Positions 25,401 to 31,510 of a DNA stretch of 60,000 nucleotides are shown here, piece after piece (the stretch's first letter is position 1; each line of letters opens with the position of its first letter). Under the pieces are notes generated by a model. The model did no database searches. It saw only the letters and a program-made list of their open reading frames with translations, and was not told the origin of the DNA. Source of the stretch: Antedon mediterranea (lineage: Eukaryota; Echinodermata; Crinoidea; Comatulida; Antedonidae); NCBI RefSeq assembly GCF_964355755.1, contig NC_092678.1:1017922-1077921 (forward strand), written 5' to 3'. The position numbers and the translations under genes were made by a program.

Positions 25401-28400
25401 AAGAGCTTTGATACCGTCAACGCGAGCTCTTTTAATGTATGTAATCATACTCATCATTTCTTCAGAGTCTTCAGGGATCTTGAGGGCTCGGTCTCTGATG
25501 GTCTCAAACTCGCGGCAAATACTGAGCAAAAAAATACAAACATTGATATTAAAAAACTGAGATTTTACGATTGAAAGATTCATTGTTATGTAGGCAGAAG
25601 ATTGCTACAACCTGTTTTTCACAGGACAAACTGTTGTTTGCAAATAGAAAAAATATACTAACTATTTACATAATCACACATCGTATACTCTATCTCTAAC
25701 AAAACATTTCAATCTTCTATCAACTAAAGCCGAAGTATAGTCGTTATCTCGGGACCATTCTATAGTCACCACCAGGTAGGCTGACTTCATCAAGGCTTCT
25801 ATGAATGGATGACGAGCTGCGAGCAGGAATGCTTGTAGACCAAATCCATTTTGATTATGATCATTCAGGAAATTACCTCACGAAAATATATTGTATTGTT
25901 TGTAGGCTTACCTCTCGTTTTCACTTCTGTGATTGCAAGCAACTTGATCCAGAAGCGTTGAAGCATAGCCGCGAGCTTTGTCCGCAAGACCTTTCTTTAT
26001 ATCCTCGCAGTCCAGTCTGATCATTACAAAATTTATTATGCTGTCTAGTTTCATGATCTTACGAGCTATCTGTTGGAACTCTTCAATAATCTTCAAAACA
26101 AAGATAAATTGATAAAAAGAAAACAAATTCTATATTGCAAGATACTAATCCCATGCATAATATATTTGAGGTGTTACATAGCGGTAGACGTTACCAGCCC
26201 ATCATCTCTCATACAAATAGATTTCGTAACAGCTTTTATCTAGCTGCCATTCGGGCAACTTGCACGTTGAATTTCAATTCACTGCACACCAATCAAAACT
26301 TGGAAACAAAAAACAAATACATTAAATTGTGGTAGCAAATAAAGGCCTACCTCACGGAACTCTTCAAATGTGTGTTCCTCAGAAAGAAAAGTCTGCACTC
26401 TGTCAAGTGCCTCTCCATTGCACAAAAAGTTAAATTTGGACACTGTTGAAAATGAAAGGTATGAAATATGTAACGACAATACTAATGATCTTCACAGACC
26501 TACTTAACTTACAACAGGATTGACTTAAGATTGTATCAAAACATTACTTAACTTACAACAGGATTGACTTAAGATTGTATTAAAACATTCATTTTCATTT
26601 CATTCATATTTCATTTCATTCATTTATTCATCCTTTCATCTTACTTATTTACAACTTGAAAATTTAATCAAAACATTCATTCACTAATCACCTAATTATT
26701 ATTATTATTATTATTATTACTACTATACTATTGACAGACTTACTGTAAAATTCTAATTTCTCTGTTGGGCCTTCAAAATTCGCCAAACATGCTTCCTTCA
26801 ATGTCTTCCTAGCCCTGGTGATCACATGATCTGCTACAGCAATGTCAATGTTTGACAGTTCATTTGTTCCCGATAACCACGACTGTACCGTCGGGACATT
26901 CAGCATCGTCTTTGTAAGCTGCTCGACGACAAATAAAAGACATTCTTCCAAATCTGAGTAGTACGGGTAAAACTCCATCTTGTCACTGTCAAATGTAAGT
27001 TCTATTTTGAATACTGGAAGTTGAAATGTGTTGGACGGATCAAATAGCTTCACCCAGGCCTCGATGGAGCGAACTATCAGGTCTTTTAGCTAAAGAAAAA
27101 CACAAAAGAAAATAGAATGCCATTATTTTAGAAAATATATGACCCAACAACAAAGTGCCCTTTTAAAATGTTAATTACACAGCCCCTCATTCATTTCACA
27201 TTATTAATAGGGGTTTCCCCTGAATAGGTGTATCCCATTAATATTAGAGGTGTCCCCTGAATAGGTGTGTCCTTACAGAGGGGTTCAACTGTATTCTTAT
27301 TTAATATTGTCTCTGTCATACAGTACAAGAATTGACACTATTGCAAAAAAGTCAACCACATAATGAAACTAACCATTTCATTTTTGTATTCATATTTTAG
27401 TTGAATTTTGCTTACAAAGCGTAAATATAATGTTTTTCTTACAATCTAAAGCTCTGTCTACACTATCAAACTAGTTTGACAAAACAAATGTGATGTGCAC
27501 AAATATTGTGGTTATAAGCTTAAACATGGTGGTAGTGATATGACATCATCATGTCCATAGCACATTTTGTCACATAAACTTTGATAGTGCAGACAGCTAG
27601 AGCTTTAGAGAATTTCTATGCTTTTTTCTTAAAACAAATGACAATAAATGATAGTTTACTTGATTTGAATAATGTGTTTACAGTGTACCAACCTGGTTTG
27701 ATATTAGAGTTGATACACTAGCATAAAATGACTCCAACTGGTCTGGTTTGATGTCAACAAAATCCTTTTTATTTACAAATATATTGAGGACATCAGGCCA
27801 CCAGCTATGCATCAACTTCTCTTCCATCTTCTCACATTCTAGAATGACATCATTCTTTAAATGCTCAATCTCGATGGGACCTTGAGCGCGAACCCCTGAT
27901 AGATCCACTAAGAGAAGCTTGCCCAGTGAAGCTTGACCAAGCTGAAGCACATGCTGCATAGATGGATGTGTGATGTGTAGGTTTGATTGGATCTGTTCAA
28001 CCGCCTCAACAAAATCATCGTGCCATGGACTGGAGTAATCCAAGTCACTGAAAAATAAAGTTATATTATATCCAGGAAACATCTACCCTTTGAAATGCCC
28101 AAATATGGTAGTGATATGCCCAAATATGGCAGTGATATGCCCAAAATGGTAGTGATATGACATCATCATATCAATATGGGCACACCACAATTTTTTGTCA
28201 CATAAAGTTTGATAGTGTAGACAGAGCTTTAAATAACTATATGTCGTACAAATTTTTGTGACAGAAAAACTGCATTTGGAGAAGTTCATTCTCAACTTCC
28301 AAAGAAGTATTAACAGTACTAAAATAAAATAGTTGACTTTACTTACACTGGTTCCTTGGGTGGTGGCCCTGTTGTTACTCCTTCAAGTCCTTTGATGTCT

Positions 28401-30303
28401 GGCTTCACAAGAACGTGTTGAACTACAGGTATTAACAAATATTTTTACCATTTAAATATCATAGTAGTGTGACAGAGTATTTTAAACAAATTATTAAAAC
28501 ACCTTTAAGCTCTGTCTACACTATCAAACTAGTTTGACAAAAAAAGTGTGATGTGCTCAAATATGATAATAGTGATATGTCCAAATGTAGTAGTGATATG
28601 ACATCATTATGTCAATATATGGGCACATCACATTTCTGTTGTCACATAAATTTTGATAGTGTAGACAGAGCTTTACAAGATATATCAAACCATTCACTCG
28701 CCCATCACGTTCTTTGTAAGCATAGCCTTTCTTAAATTACAATATTATAAGATTGACATGGACCAGTTACTTTACCCATTGCCTTCTTCATACTATTTTC
28801 ATAATCATTCTTAACTTCTTCAAATAGTTCTTGTATATAGTCTTGTATGTCTTTACCAGTTCTTAAACATTCTGGTATCAGACTTAAGATGGACTCAAAC
28901 CAATGAGATTCCATCGGCACAATTGGGCTGCTTTCAACACATTCTTTCAGAAAAAGGTAATTTTGCTGTAGACAGATGGATAAACAATGGTTACATTTTT
29001 ATAGGAAAACATTTACCTAATTTAAATACAAGAAACAGTTATATTATGTGATAGACCAAATAATCATCAAATACAGTAGAAAACTGTATACTTTTTAAAC
29101 GAATAACAACAAATGTTACCATGATATTAAACACAGCAAACAAGAACATAGCACTCAATGAAAATCATTATTAATGTAGAAAGAAGCAGTATTTTAAGCT
29201 GCAACAAGTCTCACAGGATACAATCAGAAATGGACAGCATTAATACTACAAGGAACAAGGTGTTACTTGAGGTGTACAGTAAAGTGGTGGAGAAGTGCAA
29301 TAAACACAGTGTTTTTATATTTCCTGGTAAGGTAGTTACAACAGTACAAGTGTTACACACATCAAAAGGCAATGAAAGTGCTACGGTACTCTACACAGAA
29401 CTACATACAACTACAAAAAAGGCAATGGCAGTGCTGGCAGGTTTTAAAGAAACACATCAAATCTGTGAATACAAAAAGGCAATGACATTGCTGGGATATT
29501 TCACAGTACTACACATCAAATCTGTGAATAGAAAAAGGCAATGGAAGTGCTGGGATCTGTGGATACAACAAACAAAGACAGTGCACTACACATCAAATCT
29601 GTTTCAATCACTTACCCGTGACATTCTATCCTTACCCATCATCTGTGTGTAAAGTACATGGGTACATTGATAATACACAAATTAAAATTTCACAACATTT
29701 ACAATTTTTTGTTTGGAATATTTCATTTATCAATTGTTTCGAAAATGTCAATTGTTTCGAAAATGTCAATTGTTTTTTTAAAGTATCAACATTTAATTTA
29801 ATTTAAAAAACAATAATAAAAATTAATAAAAAAATTAAATTCTAAAACAAATGCATAGTATAATAATACATTCTTGAATACGAACCAAAAATTCAAGAAA
29901 CTTTGAGGAGAGTGACAGGCCATTAAATTTAAATAGGGAATCTTTTTAAGTAATCTCCAGATGGTTTCAGACTAGGCCTAGGCCTAGGCTAGCCATCCTT
30001 CACACTTACCGAGATTGGGTAAGAAGGATGCTCTGGCAACTTTGGAGCTTTTTTGTTAATCTCCTCAATTTCTTCGTAAGCTTTCGCTGCATTTGTGTAA
30101 AGAATATTAGTGAGGAGACTTTGCATTTCTTTTGAGCGACGATACGTCATTAACTTGCTCTTGCTGTAGTCTTTTGTGCTACTTGACAGCATGCTGGCTG
30201 GTGTGTTGATTGGGGGAAGACGTGGAATCTTCCCTGATGGAACGCCATTTCGTGAAGAAGCCGTTGCAGATGGTCTTGAAGAAGTTCTAGCTTTTGAAGA
30301 CAT
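2773..30303 (-). CDS. DNAH12: Axonemal dynein heavy chain, DNAH12-like (3' end off window)
   Basis: Motor subunit of a single-headed inner-arm dynein, which hydrolyses ATP to slide axonemal doublets in cilia and flagella. I chained 45 coding exons with unbroken phase, giving about 3,232 residues: N-terminal tail (1-667), linker (667-1258), AAA1 (Walker A GPAGTGKT), AAA2 (GGPFAGKT), AAA3 (GPTGTGKS), AAA4 (GVGGSGRQS), coiled-coil stalk with microtubule-binding tip (2488-2830), and AAA5. The family is about 3,900-4,000 residues long, so AAA6 and the C-terminal domain (roughly 700 residues) should lie left of base 1. The start ATG at 30303-30301 follows an acceptor at the end of a 5'UTR intron. 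The N-terminus (the LMTYRRSKE block and a proline-rich PRLPPI stretch) resembles DNAH12 more than DNAH7 or DNAH3 as I recall them; the clade is certain, the paralogue less so. The introns carry many MITEs and tandem repeats. Confidence 0.93.
3051..3175. mobile_element. Short inverted-repeat element (about 125 bp)
   Basis: Arms of about 28 bases, AATTTGTACTTTATACTAAG at the left and its near-perfect complement at the right (TTAGCATAAAGTACAAATT), flank a centre that contains a tRNA B-box-like GGTTCAAGTTCC. It could be a small MITE or a folded SINE remnant. It lies in a dynein intron. Confidence 0.6.
3283..3368. repeat. 43-bp tandem duplication of an exon end with its splice donor
   Basis: Two identical copies of a 43-bp unit. 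On the minus strand each reads ...AACTCTATTCATGACAG followed by GTACG or GTACA. The right copy is the true end of dynein exon 3330-3695; the left copy duplicates the last part of the exon plus the 5' splice site into the intron. Use of the left donor would add 43 nt and shift frame. Confidence 0.9.
3871..3955. mobile_element. TTAA-type MITE, short copy
   Basis: Inverted ends resembling AGCTCTGTCTACACTATCAA (here AGCTCAGTCTGCACTATCAA and, at the right, TTTGATAGTATAGAGAGAGC) enclose a short centre. It is a deleted member of the family best preserved at 28505-28677. Confidence 0.7.
4746..5822. repeat. 45-bp satellite, about 24 copies
   Basis: The unit contains GTGATGTGGCGTAACGGTAA and CATGGTGAGCTGGCAGAGA. 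Copies are nearly identical; most differences are one C/T site (CATGG versus TATGG), which occurs in runs along the array. The unit length is a multiple of three and has no stop in several frames, giving spurious open frames of 300-390 codons on both strands. It occupies most of a dynein intron, ending 77 bp from the donor of exon 5900-6045. The core GTGGCGTAACGG also forms the ends of dispersed elements at 34902-35063 and 43867-44035. Confidence 0.97.
6070..6445 (+). mobile_element. LINE 3' fragment (non-LTR retrotransposon, 5'-truncated)
   Basis: The plus strand reads, with few interruptions, into a peptide resembling the C-terminal end of non-LTR reverse transcriptases ([16 protein letters not shown], then [16 protein letters not shown] and a stop near 6305). 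A roughly 120-bp 3'UTR-like region follows, ending in GGTTGAAATAAAATAAATTAA. This is the layout of a 5'-truncated LINE insertion. No reverse transcriptase core is present. It is in a dynein intron. Confidence 0.5.
7138..7258. mobile_element. TTAA-type MITE, internal fragment
   Basis: Contains the family core, GTGATGTGCCCATATATGG and ATATCACTACCATATTTAAG, but lacks good terminal repeats. Confidence 0.7.
7600..7955. repeat. Probable dispersed repeat
   Basis: Contains a GC-richer stretch (CACCGGGGTAACCCCCTACT, then TTCTTTAAAGTGCACACGAG, and later ACGGTTTATAGTCC) of a type I associate with dispersed repeats of marine invertebrates. A 95-codon frame crosses it, but it has no domain and lies in a dynein intron, so I do not call a gene. 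Confidence 0.4.
7970..10024 (-). CDS. DNAH12: Dynein stalk and microtubule-binding domain exons (residues 2488-2830)
   Basis: Coding exons: 9604-10024, 9104-9325, 8505-8718, 7970-8138. Exon 9604-10024 encodes the first coiled-coil arm ([19 protein letters not shown], then Glu/Ala-rich heptads). Exons 9104-9325 and 8505-8718 encode the globular microtubule-binding tip ([54 protein letters not shown]). The end of 8505-8718 and exon 7970-8138 encode the returning arm, ending [13 protein letters not shown]. The alanine-rich overlap on the opposite strand of the long exon is a codon shadow. Confidence 0.93.
10025..10547. other. Dynein intron, no recognisable feature
   Basis: AT-rich sequence between stalk exon 9604-10024 and exon 10548-10681. 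I see no MITE, array or conserved frame in it. Confidence 0.6.
10548..12031 (-). CDS. DNAH12: Dynein AAA4 exons (residues 2260-2488)
   Basis: Coding exons: 11839-12031, 11349-11510, 10897-11091, 10548-10681. The Walker A-like loop is [17 protein letters not shown], the form typical of axonemal AAA4. [31 protein letters not shown] follows in 11349-11510. Exon 10897-11091 carries the sensor strand [20 protein letters not shown] and ends DWFQ, immediately joined to [11 protein letters not shown] in 10548-10681. The donor after DWFQ is present three times in tandem (10830-10910). Confidence 0.92.
10825..10912. repeat. Triplicated splice donor (28-33-bp units)
   Basis: Three copies of a unit that reads on the minus strand GATTGGTTCCAAGTAAGTAA. 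The copy at 10891-10910 contains the real end of dynein exon 10897-11091 (DWFQ) and its donor GTAAGT. The other two repeat the exon tail and donor inside the intron. Confidence 0.9.
11191..11329. mobile_element. TTAA-type MITE copy
   Basis: The left end is CTCTGTTTACACTATCAAAC, the core CCCAAATATGG and ATGGGCACATCACATTTTG, and the right end CATAAAGTTTGATAATAAG. It lies in the intron between dynein exons 11349-11510 and 10897-11091. Confidence 0.85.
11555..11805 (+). mobile_element. tRNA-derived SINE
   Basis: Has an A-box-like TGATGGTTATGATGCATGG followed 30 bp later by a perfect B box GGTTCAAGTCC (11633-11643), then a unique tail ending TTGGCAATTTGCCTAAATAT. A second copy of the tail at 22145-22345 shows that it is a dispersed family. 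A cloverleaf cannot be completed, so it is not a working tRNA gene. Confidence 0.65.
12140..12272 (-). mobile_element. tRNA-derived SINE fragment abutting a splice donor
   Basis: On the minus strand GTAGTGGCACTATGGCTTGC and then B box GGTTCAATTCC form a tRNA-like head. The head begins within a few bases of the donor of dynein exon 12275-12535, so the insertion or its edge almost touches the 5' splice site. Confidence 0.5.
12275..15318 (-). CDS. DNAH12: Dynein AAA3 exons (residues 1863-2260)
   Basis: Coding exons: 15170-15318, 14678-14816, 14148-14314, 13366-13558, 12847-13127, 12275-12535. The first carries [13 protein letters not shown]3 Walker A is [15 protein letters not shown] (exon 14678-14816), Walker B is [11 protein letters not shown] (14148-14314), and [20 protein letters not shown] is in 13366-13558. 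Exon 12847-13127 carries [17 protein letters not shown] and exon 12275-12535 carries [13 protein letters not shown]3 is a regulatory nucleotide site; its P-loop and acidic pair are intact. The intron between 14148-14314 and 13366-13558 holds a 42-codon open stretch (see 13638-13770) that would break the conserved junction, so I left it out of the gene model. Confidence 0.9.
12605..12765. mobile_element. TTAA-type MITE copy
   Basis: A near full-length copy with ends GATCTGTCTACACTATCAAA and TTTGATAGTGTAGACGAGGC. It has two CCAAATATGG-type motifs (one with a base change) and CCATATATGG inside. Confidence 0.9.
13638..13770 (-). other. Open segment of unknown origin in a dynein intron
   Basis: On the minus strand a 42-codon frame (starting [15 protein letters not shown] and ending VRETLFITQ) runs to a good GTAAGT donor near 13642. 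It has coding-like composition but does not belong at the conserved dynein junction it interrupts. It may be a fragment of a repeat, or an alternative or poison exon. I do not recognise the peptide. Confidence 0.3.
13898..14040. repeat. About 70-bp tandem duplication (2 copies)
   Basis: Two copies of a unit containing GTTAACATGACAAACATGCA and ACTATGACAGGTTGTTGGGC, differing at a few bases. It lies in a dynein intron about 110 bp downstream of the donor of exon 14148-14314. Confidence 0.9.
14877..15131. mobile_element. Two adjacent TTAA-type MITE copies
   Basis: A short copy (14883-14965) is followed by a longer one (about 14979-15131). The outer ends read TTAAGCTCTGTCTATAC and TAGACAGAGCTTAAGG, so TTAA flanks the pair on both sides. 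That fits a TTAA target duplication. Confidence 0.85.
15593..15840. repeat. 31-bp array: eight copies of a dynein 5' splice site
   Basis: Eight identical 31-bp units. On the minus strand each contains ACTATATGTTTGAG, which encodes the exon end YMFE, followed by the donor GTAAGGGTATGC. The copy nearest the exon (donor at 15826) is the functional boundary of exon 15827-16018. The other seven place identical exon-end/donor junctions in the intron at 31-nt steps. Confidence 0.95.
15827..18319 (-). CDS. DNAH12: Dynein AAA2 exons (residues 1562-1863)
   Basis: Coding exons: 18136-18319, 17559-17783, 16892-17074, 16427-16546, 15827-16018. Walker A is [13 protein letters not shown]. The Walker B-like strand is [24 protein letters not shown], and [14 protein letters not shown] is the sensor region. 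The last exon ends YDYMFE at 15827, at the first of eight tandem copies of its own splice donor. AAA2 normally binds ATP structurally without fast hydrolysis, which fits the GPID in place of a catalytic DE pair. Confidence 0.9.
16222..16338. repeat. 26-bp tandem repeat, about 4 copies
   Basis: The unit is TGAATTGAATATGGTTTATCA plus AGGGC. It is in the intron after dynein exon 16427-16546, about 90 bp from the donor. Confidence 0.9.
17205..17408. repeat. Possible LINE or SINE 3' tail
   Basis: GGGTCATCATGAGGG is present twice. A hairpin-like segment, CCTCTTTTGGGATTTAGAAG, follows, and then an AAATCAAATC-type tail. This looks like a retroposon 3' end, but no coding part is present. Confidence 0.35.
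17955..18068. mobile_element. TTAA-type MITE copy (deleted)
   Basis: The ends are TTTAAGCTCCGTCTACATTA and TTTGATAGTGTAGATAGAG. The centre is shortened to one CATATTTGGGCACATC block. Confidence 0.85.
18372..18475. repeat. 32-bp tandem repeat, 3 copies
   Basis: The unit is GTCATAAACAGCATACATTC plus ACTGGGTGTCT. It lies in the intron between the AAA1 and AAA2 exons, beside a MITE copy. Confidence 0.9.
18510..18671. mobile_element. TTAA-type MITE copy
   Basis: A well-preserved copy: TTTGACAAAAAAAGTGTGAT, CCCAAATATGGTAGTGATAT, CCATATATGGGCACATCAC, and the right end TTTGATAGTGTAGACAGAGC. Confidence 0.9.
18692..20260 (-). CDS. DNAH12: Dynein AAA1 exons (residues 1258-1562)
   Basis: Coding exons: 19972-20260, 19684-19830, 19208-19453, 18692-18921. 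This is the main catalytic ATPase module. Exon 19972-20260 carries [14 protein letters not shown], Walker [11 protein letters not shown] and Walker [10 protein letters not shown]. Exon 19684-19830 carries the sensor-I segment [19 protein letters not shown]. Exon 19208-19453 carries the [14 protein letters not shown] and [14 protein letters not shown] blocks. All catalytic motifs are intact, so the motor should be active. A partial copy of the TTAA-type MITE fills most of the 141-bp intron between the first two exons. Confidence 0.92.
19480..19545. repeat. Dispersed motif (TTATATAGCGC ... AGCGCTTT)
   Basis: CATTTATATAGCGCTATTTTG with AGAGCGCTTTAGAATG. Similar fragments occur near 22765 (TTTATATAGCACC) and 52715 (CATGCTCAAAGCGATTTAC), marking an old dispersed repeat. 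Confidence 0.4.
19856..19940. mobile_element. TTAA-type MITE, partial copy in a 141-bp intron
   Basis: TTAAGCTCTCTCTACACTGAC, then CCCAAATATCGTAGTGATAT and CCATTTATGGGCACAG, then the right end is lost. It makes up most of the intron between dynein exons 19972-20260 and 19684-19830. Confidence 0.8.
20353..24024 (-). CDS. DNAH12: Dynein linker exons (DHC_N2, residues 667-1258)
   Basis: Coding exons: 23903-24024, 23483-23738, 22935-23120, 22392-22592, 21747-22063, 21157-21439, 20353-20759. They encode the linker that swings over the AAA ring for the power stroke. Landmarks are [12 protein letters not shown] at the start of exon 23483-23738, [47 protein letters not shown] and EWPGQVVLC, all in the usual order. 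Exon 23483-23738 contains a very charged stretch of about 32 residues ([10 protein letters not shown]...KKKKQIGEQ...EEPEEEESG) between conserved blocks; the length of this loop varies between family members. The donor at the end of exon 21157-21439 is GTAGGC, placed to join ELSHE to AYAIEARED. Confidence 0.88.
20811..20946. mobile_element. TTAA-type MITE copy
   Basis: The left end is AGATCTGTCTGCATTATCAA. It has CCAAATATGG and CCATATATAGG motifs, and the right end AGACAGAGCTTAAG keeps TTAA. Confidence 0.9.
22145..22350 (+). mobile_element. SINE copy (tail part)
   Basis: Shares GGATTTTTTCTAGTGACAAATTAC-like sequence, AGAGCATCTTGTGTATATTTG and TTGGCAATTTGCCTAAATAT with the element at 11555-11805, but has lost the B box. 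Confidence 0.6.
23278..23404. mobile_element. TTAA-type MITE copy
   Basis: TTTGACAAAAAAAGTGTGGC, CCAAATATGG and CCATATATGG cores, and the right end TTTGATAGTGTAGACAGAGC. Confidence 0.85.
24397..30303 (-). CDS. DNAH12: Dynein tail exons (residues 1-667)
   Basis: Coding exons: 30010-30303, 28776-28965, 28347-28422, 27693-28047, 26744-27089, 26351-26442, 25912-26090, 25260-25521, 24397-24603. Splice phases between them run 0,1,2,0,1,0,2,0,0. The first exon encodes a Ser/Arg/Pro-rich leader and then a conserved helical block. The exon at 27693-28047 carries [10 protein letters not shown] and [14 protein letters not shown], which match the tail of the DNAH3/7/12 clade. In a single-headed arm this part docks the motor on the A-tubule through actin and light chains. 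The link from 25912-26090 to 25260-25521 forms a serine codon across the junction and keeps the frame, so the 390 bp between them are intron even though they hold a short open stretch. Confidence 0.85.
26500..26590. repeat. 44-bp tandem duplication
   Basis: Two copies of ACTTAACTTACAACAGGATT plus GACTTAAGATTGTAT. They lie in a dynein intron. A TTA/ATT trinucleotide run follows at 26696-26717. Confidence 0.85.
27175..27295. mobile_element. Pogo/Tigger-like MITE remnant
   Basis: Inverted CCCCTGAATAGGTGT blocks and an end reading GAGGGGTTCAACTGTA, whose complement is TACAGTTGAACCCCTC, the usual form of pogo/Tigger-type termini. It resembles the unit of the 44-bp array at 46770-49246. Confidence 0.5.
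27448..27610. mobile_element. TTAA-type MITE copy
   Basis: Left end AAAGCTCTGTCTACACTATC. The centre is slightly degenerate. The right end is TTTGATAGTGCAGACAGC. Confidence 0.85.
28084..28232. mobile_element. TTAA-type MITE copy
   Basis: Three tandem CCCAAATATGGTAGTGATATG-like blocks (one lacking a base) lead into CATCATATCAATATGGGCAC and the right end TTTGATAGTGTAGACAGAGC. The left terminus is missing. Confidence 0.85.
28505..28677. mobile_element. TTAA-type MITE, best full-length copy
   Basis: About 173 bp. The left end is TTTAAGCTCTGTCTACACTA and the right end TTTGATAGTGTAGACAGAGC, inverted repeats of about 30 bp. Inside are the block GTGATGTGCTCAAATATGAT, a CATTATGT centre and ATATATGGGCACATCACAT, the complement of the left half. 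The whole element is close to palindromic and can fold into one long hairpin. No coding capacity. Confidence 0.92.
28966..30009. repeat. Dynein intron with degenerate tandem repeat (about 29330-29600)
   Basis: Loose repeats of about 65-70 bp share ACACATCAAA, AAAAAGGCAATG and GTGCTGG. A 164-codon plus-strand frame (29158-29652) crosses them; it is antisense to the dynein gene, low in complexity and without a domain, so I do not call it a gene. At 29725-29775 there is a triplicated TTGTTTCGAAAATGTCAA block. Confidence 0.5.
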
Positions 30304-30700
30304 CTTTTTATTTTAGCCTGGAAAAATAGATGTTAATAAGGAGATCCGTTAATAAATTTAATATTACTTAGGCCTAGGCCTAGCCTGGCTAGGGGCTAAT
30401 ATTATTATTAATAATAATATTATAATATAATTATAAATATACTGTGTAGCCTATTGTATACTCCTAGTCCTATTATGCCTAGACCTATACAGTAATAGAG
30501 TAAGGCCTAAGACTGATAAGGTATGGTAGAATCTTCAGTATACTGGGCTAGCTAGTTCGAGGCCTAGGCCTATGCCTATTATCATAGTCTCTGCCACCAC
30601 ACAAAAGTGCATGTGACAGGCAGTCAGAGTCGTTCAGCCGCGCACAGGCAGTACATTGGCATTCATTGCCTACCTTAAACTAGCCTAGGCCCTACCATGC
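29965..30700. repeat. TAGGCCTAGGCC palindrome cluster
   Basis: AGGCCTAGGCCT-type runs occur at about 29972-29992, 30368-30390, 30558-30577 and 30680-30692, around the 5' end of the dynein gene. A similar cluster is at 58565-58890. Single half-sites also occur near 31225. Confidence 0.8.
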
Positions 30701-30880
30701 CGTCATTTATAGCAAAAAATACAGATCACTCTTTGAAAACTCACCTTAATTTTCTAAAGAAACAATTATTATGCTATTTATATTGAGATTGTTGCCATTT
30801 GCTTTGATAATTTTTCTTCAAAACATAAGCAATTAACTGTCGAAGTCACAGACTTTCTGTGCTTCTTCGTCGTTATTTGT
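30304..30880 (-). other. DNAH12: 5'UTR of the dynein gene with a UTR intron (inferred)
   Basis: Upstream of the start codon the minus strand shows an acceptor (TATTTTTCCAG, ending near 30320) and, 420 bp further, a strong donor AAG|GTGAGT (GT at 30744-30743). This suggests a non-coding first exon ending at 30745 whose start lies near 30880. The intron contains TAGGCCTAGGCC palindromes. Confidence 0.5.
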
Positions 30881-31010
30881 TGTTATGGCAATCTAAAACG
30901 GAAATATACAAGAATGATGGGATAGAATTTGACCTTACATATAAAATCCAAACTTTCAATTGGCTGATATTGACACAAGTGGCGCTGCTTAGCAACCTAC
31001 GTCATAAAAC
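30870..31010. promoter_or_regulatory. Shared divergent promoter with RFX X-box motifs
   Basis: Lies between the inferred first exons of the dynein gene (minus) and IQUB (plus). GCTGCTTAGCAAC at 30984-30996 matches the X-box pattern RYYNYY-N-RRNRAC exactly. GTTGTTATGGCAAT at 30879-30892 matches the palindromic RFX site GTTGCCATGGCAAC at 11 of 14 positions. A CRE-like TACGTCA (30999-31005) is directly beside the first. RFX factors with FOXJ1 drive motile-cilia genes across animals, which fits the function of both neighbours. Start sites are not mapped. Confidence 0.6.
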
Positions 31011-31510
31011 ATCACACACTGAGTTTTTGATCGCGAAAAGACGAAAGAAGGGCTCAATTTTAAGTTTTGCATATGCCTACTATTTTCACACAATTTAAAC
31101 CTGAATGCTTTATTCTGACTAAATATACGTTAGATCGTATATCCTTGGTACCTTTTTGGTAAGTTAATGTCTCAAAACATGAATATTAACTTCTTAAAAT
31201 AGCACTATGAGCGGTAGACGAGCTAGGCCTACCCTAGCCTATAATAATAATATATTAAATATAGTTTGTTTAGGCTAGCATGGCATCATGATCATGTTTG
31301 TTGTAGCCTATATGGCTATATTATACGCCCAGCACCAGCAGTGAACCACCACCTTTAAAGCCCAGCCAAAGTTAAGCCACTAAATAGACTTAAAAGTTGC
31401 TCTGCTGTAAACCATTATTAAGCATTGCCATGGTGTTAATATTGAATAACCTGTACTCAACTGACTGTTTTTTATTTTCATTTATTATTTCGTATAAACA
31501 AGGTTGTGAA
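31011..31510 (+). other. IQUB: 5'UTR of IQUB with a UTR intron (inferred)
   Basis: A donor TTTTTG|GTAAGTT at 31158/31159 and an acceptor just before the start codon (CGTATAAACAAG then GTTGTGAA ATG) suggest a non-coding exon 1 and a coding exon beginning near 31503. An in-frame upstream run from 31397 exists but would lie inside the intron. Confidence 0.45.

Noticed and set aside
25680-25850. Possible extra dynein exon between 25912-26090 and 25260-25521
   Set aside because: The two exons join directly in frame through a shared serine codon in the conserved tail region; the segment between has no matching phase.
29158-29652. 164-codon plus-strand frame
   Set aside because: Antisense inside a dynein intron, made of loose 65-70-bp repeats, no domain and no splice partners.
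31397-31510. IQUB start at an upstream codon (MLCCKPLLSIAMVLI...)
   Set aside because: The upstream stretch looks like a pyrimidine-rich intron end; the ATG at 31511 begins the acidic N-terminus expected for the family.
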